A DNA stretch of 64,000 nt from Geminocystis herdmanii PCC 6308 (GTDB lineage: Bacteria > Cyanobacteriota > Cyanobacteriia > Cyanobacteriales > Cyanobacteriaceae). Shown one piece after another: positions 63,738 through 64,000 of this stretch. How positions within the stretch are numbered: position 1 is the stretch's first letter; the number at the start of each line of letters is the position of its first letter. The notes under the pieces were generated by a model. The model was not told the DNA's origin and made no database searches. It saw only the letters and a list, made by a program, of their open reading frames with translations. The stretch covers positions 2,138,230 to 2,202,229 of the forward strand of contig NZ_CM001775.1 of assembly GCF_000332235.1 (NCBI RefSeq), written 5' to 3'. The position numbers were made by a program, and so were the translations under genes.

Positions 63738-64000
63738 GTGAATCCATTAGACCAAAATTATAGCATTAGCTTTCAATCTTCAGTGAAGGAATTATTTTCT
63801 TCTTCTGCTATCCCCCTTGAAAAAATTGCCGTTTTACCAACTACTGAATATGAAGGTATATTCCGTAATGGCGGTGTTGGTACTTATTATAAAAACTTAG
63901 CCAAAAGATTACATAGTCAAGGTTGGTGTGTGATTCTTCTCTCCTGTGATTTTGAATCGGAATATCAAGGAAAATCTCATTTACCAGAATTAAACTATAT
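63738..64000 (+). CDS. Glycosyltransferase, N-terminal part (cut by window end)
   Basis: GTG at 63,738 is the only start after an in-frame stop at 63,729. The 87 visible residues include IAVLPTTEYEGIFRNGGVGT and YYKNLAKRLHSQGWCVILLS. This matches the first strand and Gly-rich loop of GT4/GT5-type glycosyltransferases (R/K-x-GG-x-G, ALA/LAKRL). The rest lies outside the window. Divergent orientation to the sulfotransferase gene suggests a shared surface-polysaccharide locus. Confidence 0.75.
   Translation, partial: MNPLDQNYSISFQSSVKELFSSSAIPLEKIAVLPTTEYEGIFRNGGVGTYYKNLAKRLHSQGWCVILLSCDFESEYQGKSHLPELNY

Noticed and set aside
1-64000. tRNA, rRNA, tmRNA and known riboswitches
   Set aside because: I looked for T-loop GTTCRANTC-type patterns and conserved RNA blocks in the gaps and found none that held up; a covariance-model scan would be decisive.

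Overview
The window is cyanobacterial chromosome. The evidence is a psbK gene, ycf54 and ycf35 homologues, a CAAD-containing valyl-tRNA synthetase, a CYP120-type P450, a cyanobacterial mrp antiporter cluster, HIP1-like CGATCG motifs and many 7-8 bp tandem arrays between genes. The low GC and gene set suggest a unicellular Chroococcales relative (Geminocystis/Cyanobacterium-like); genus is inference. No rRNA, tRNA, CRISPR array or prophage was seen. Both ends cut through genes.

Layout. 1-10 kb: end of an ABC-2 permease, cysS, recQ, hemJ (convergent with recQ), a hicBA locus with a broken hicA, a Ctp protease, and a ferredoxin/ycf35/DUF2997 cluster next to an RNA-binding protein. 10-21 kb: selO, a membrane Ser/Thr kinase, a Uma2-type nuclease, a deletion relic of a tnpB element, a LysR regulator, a PAS-GGDEF-EAL protein, ycf54, serA and an ABM-domain membrane protein. 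21-29 kb: psbK, a membrane CHAT protein, a RelE-like/SF1-helicase fusion followed by a coiled-coil gene, ftsW and a secreted cupin. 29-38 kb: DUF309 and HicB-like genes, a ClC-CBS-USP fusion, ispE, DUF3288, a VapBC-type pair and valS. 38.6-42.9 kb: an mrp operon in the order C-D-E-F-G-A'(DUF4040)-B. 43-48 kb: an RTX/Calx-beta protein and dxr. 48-50.8 kb: a tnpB element invaded by a group II intron and then collapsed by a deletion. 50.8-57.5 kb: tyrA, lgt, a CYP120-like P450, a DUF255 thioredoxin-fold protein and dusB. 57.6-64 kb: a large RTX surface protein, a sulfatase-fold enzyme, a sulfotransferase with a long coiled coil and the start of a glycosyltransferase, which together look like a cell-surface or exopolysaccharide locus.

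How the genes work together. Housekeeping genes are mostly single units separated by repeat arrays. Clear co-transcription candidates are the mrp cluster (several 1-4 bp overlaps), hicB-hicA, the VapBC-type pair, DUF309 with the HicB-like gene, DUF2997 with ycf35 and the ferredoxin, and the helicase with its coiled-coil neighbour. hemJ and ycf54 serve tetrapyrrole synthesis, and dxr and ispE the MEP isoprenoid pathway.

The best candidates for something not well described are the RelE-like/SF1 helicase two-gene locus (23.5-27.0 kb), the CHAT-TM-Cys-motif protein at 21.4 kb, the intron-in-tnpB fusion at 48-50.8 kb, and a set of small palindromic repeats whose copies differ by paired, structure-preserving changes.
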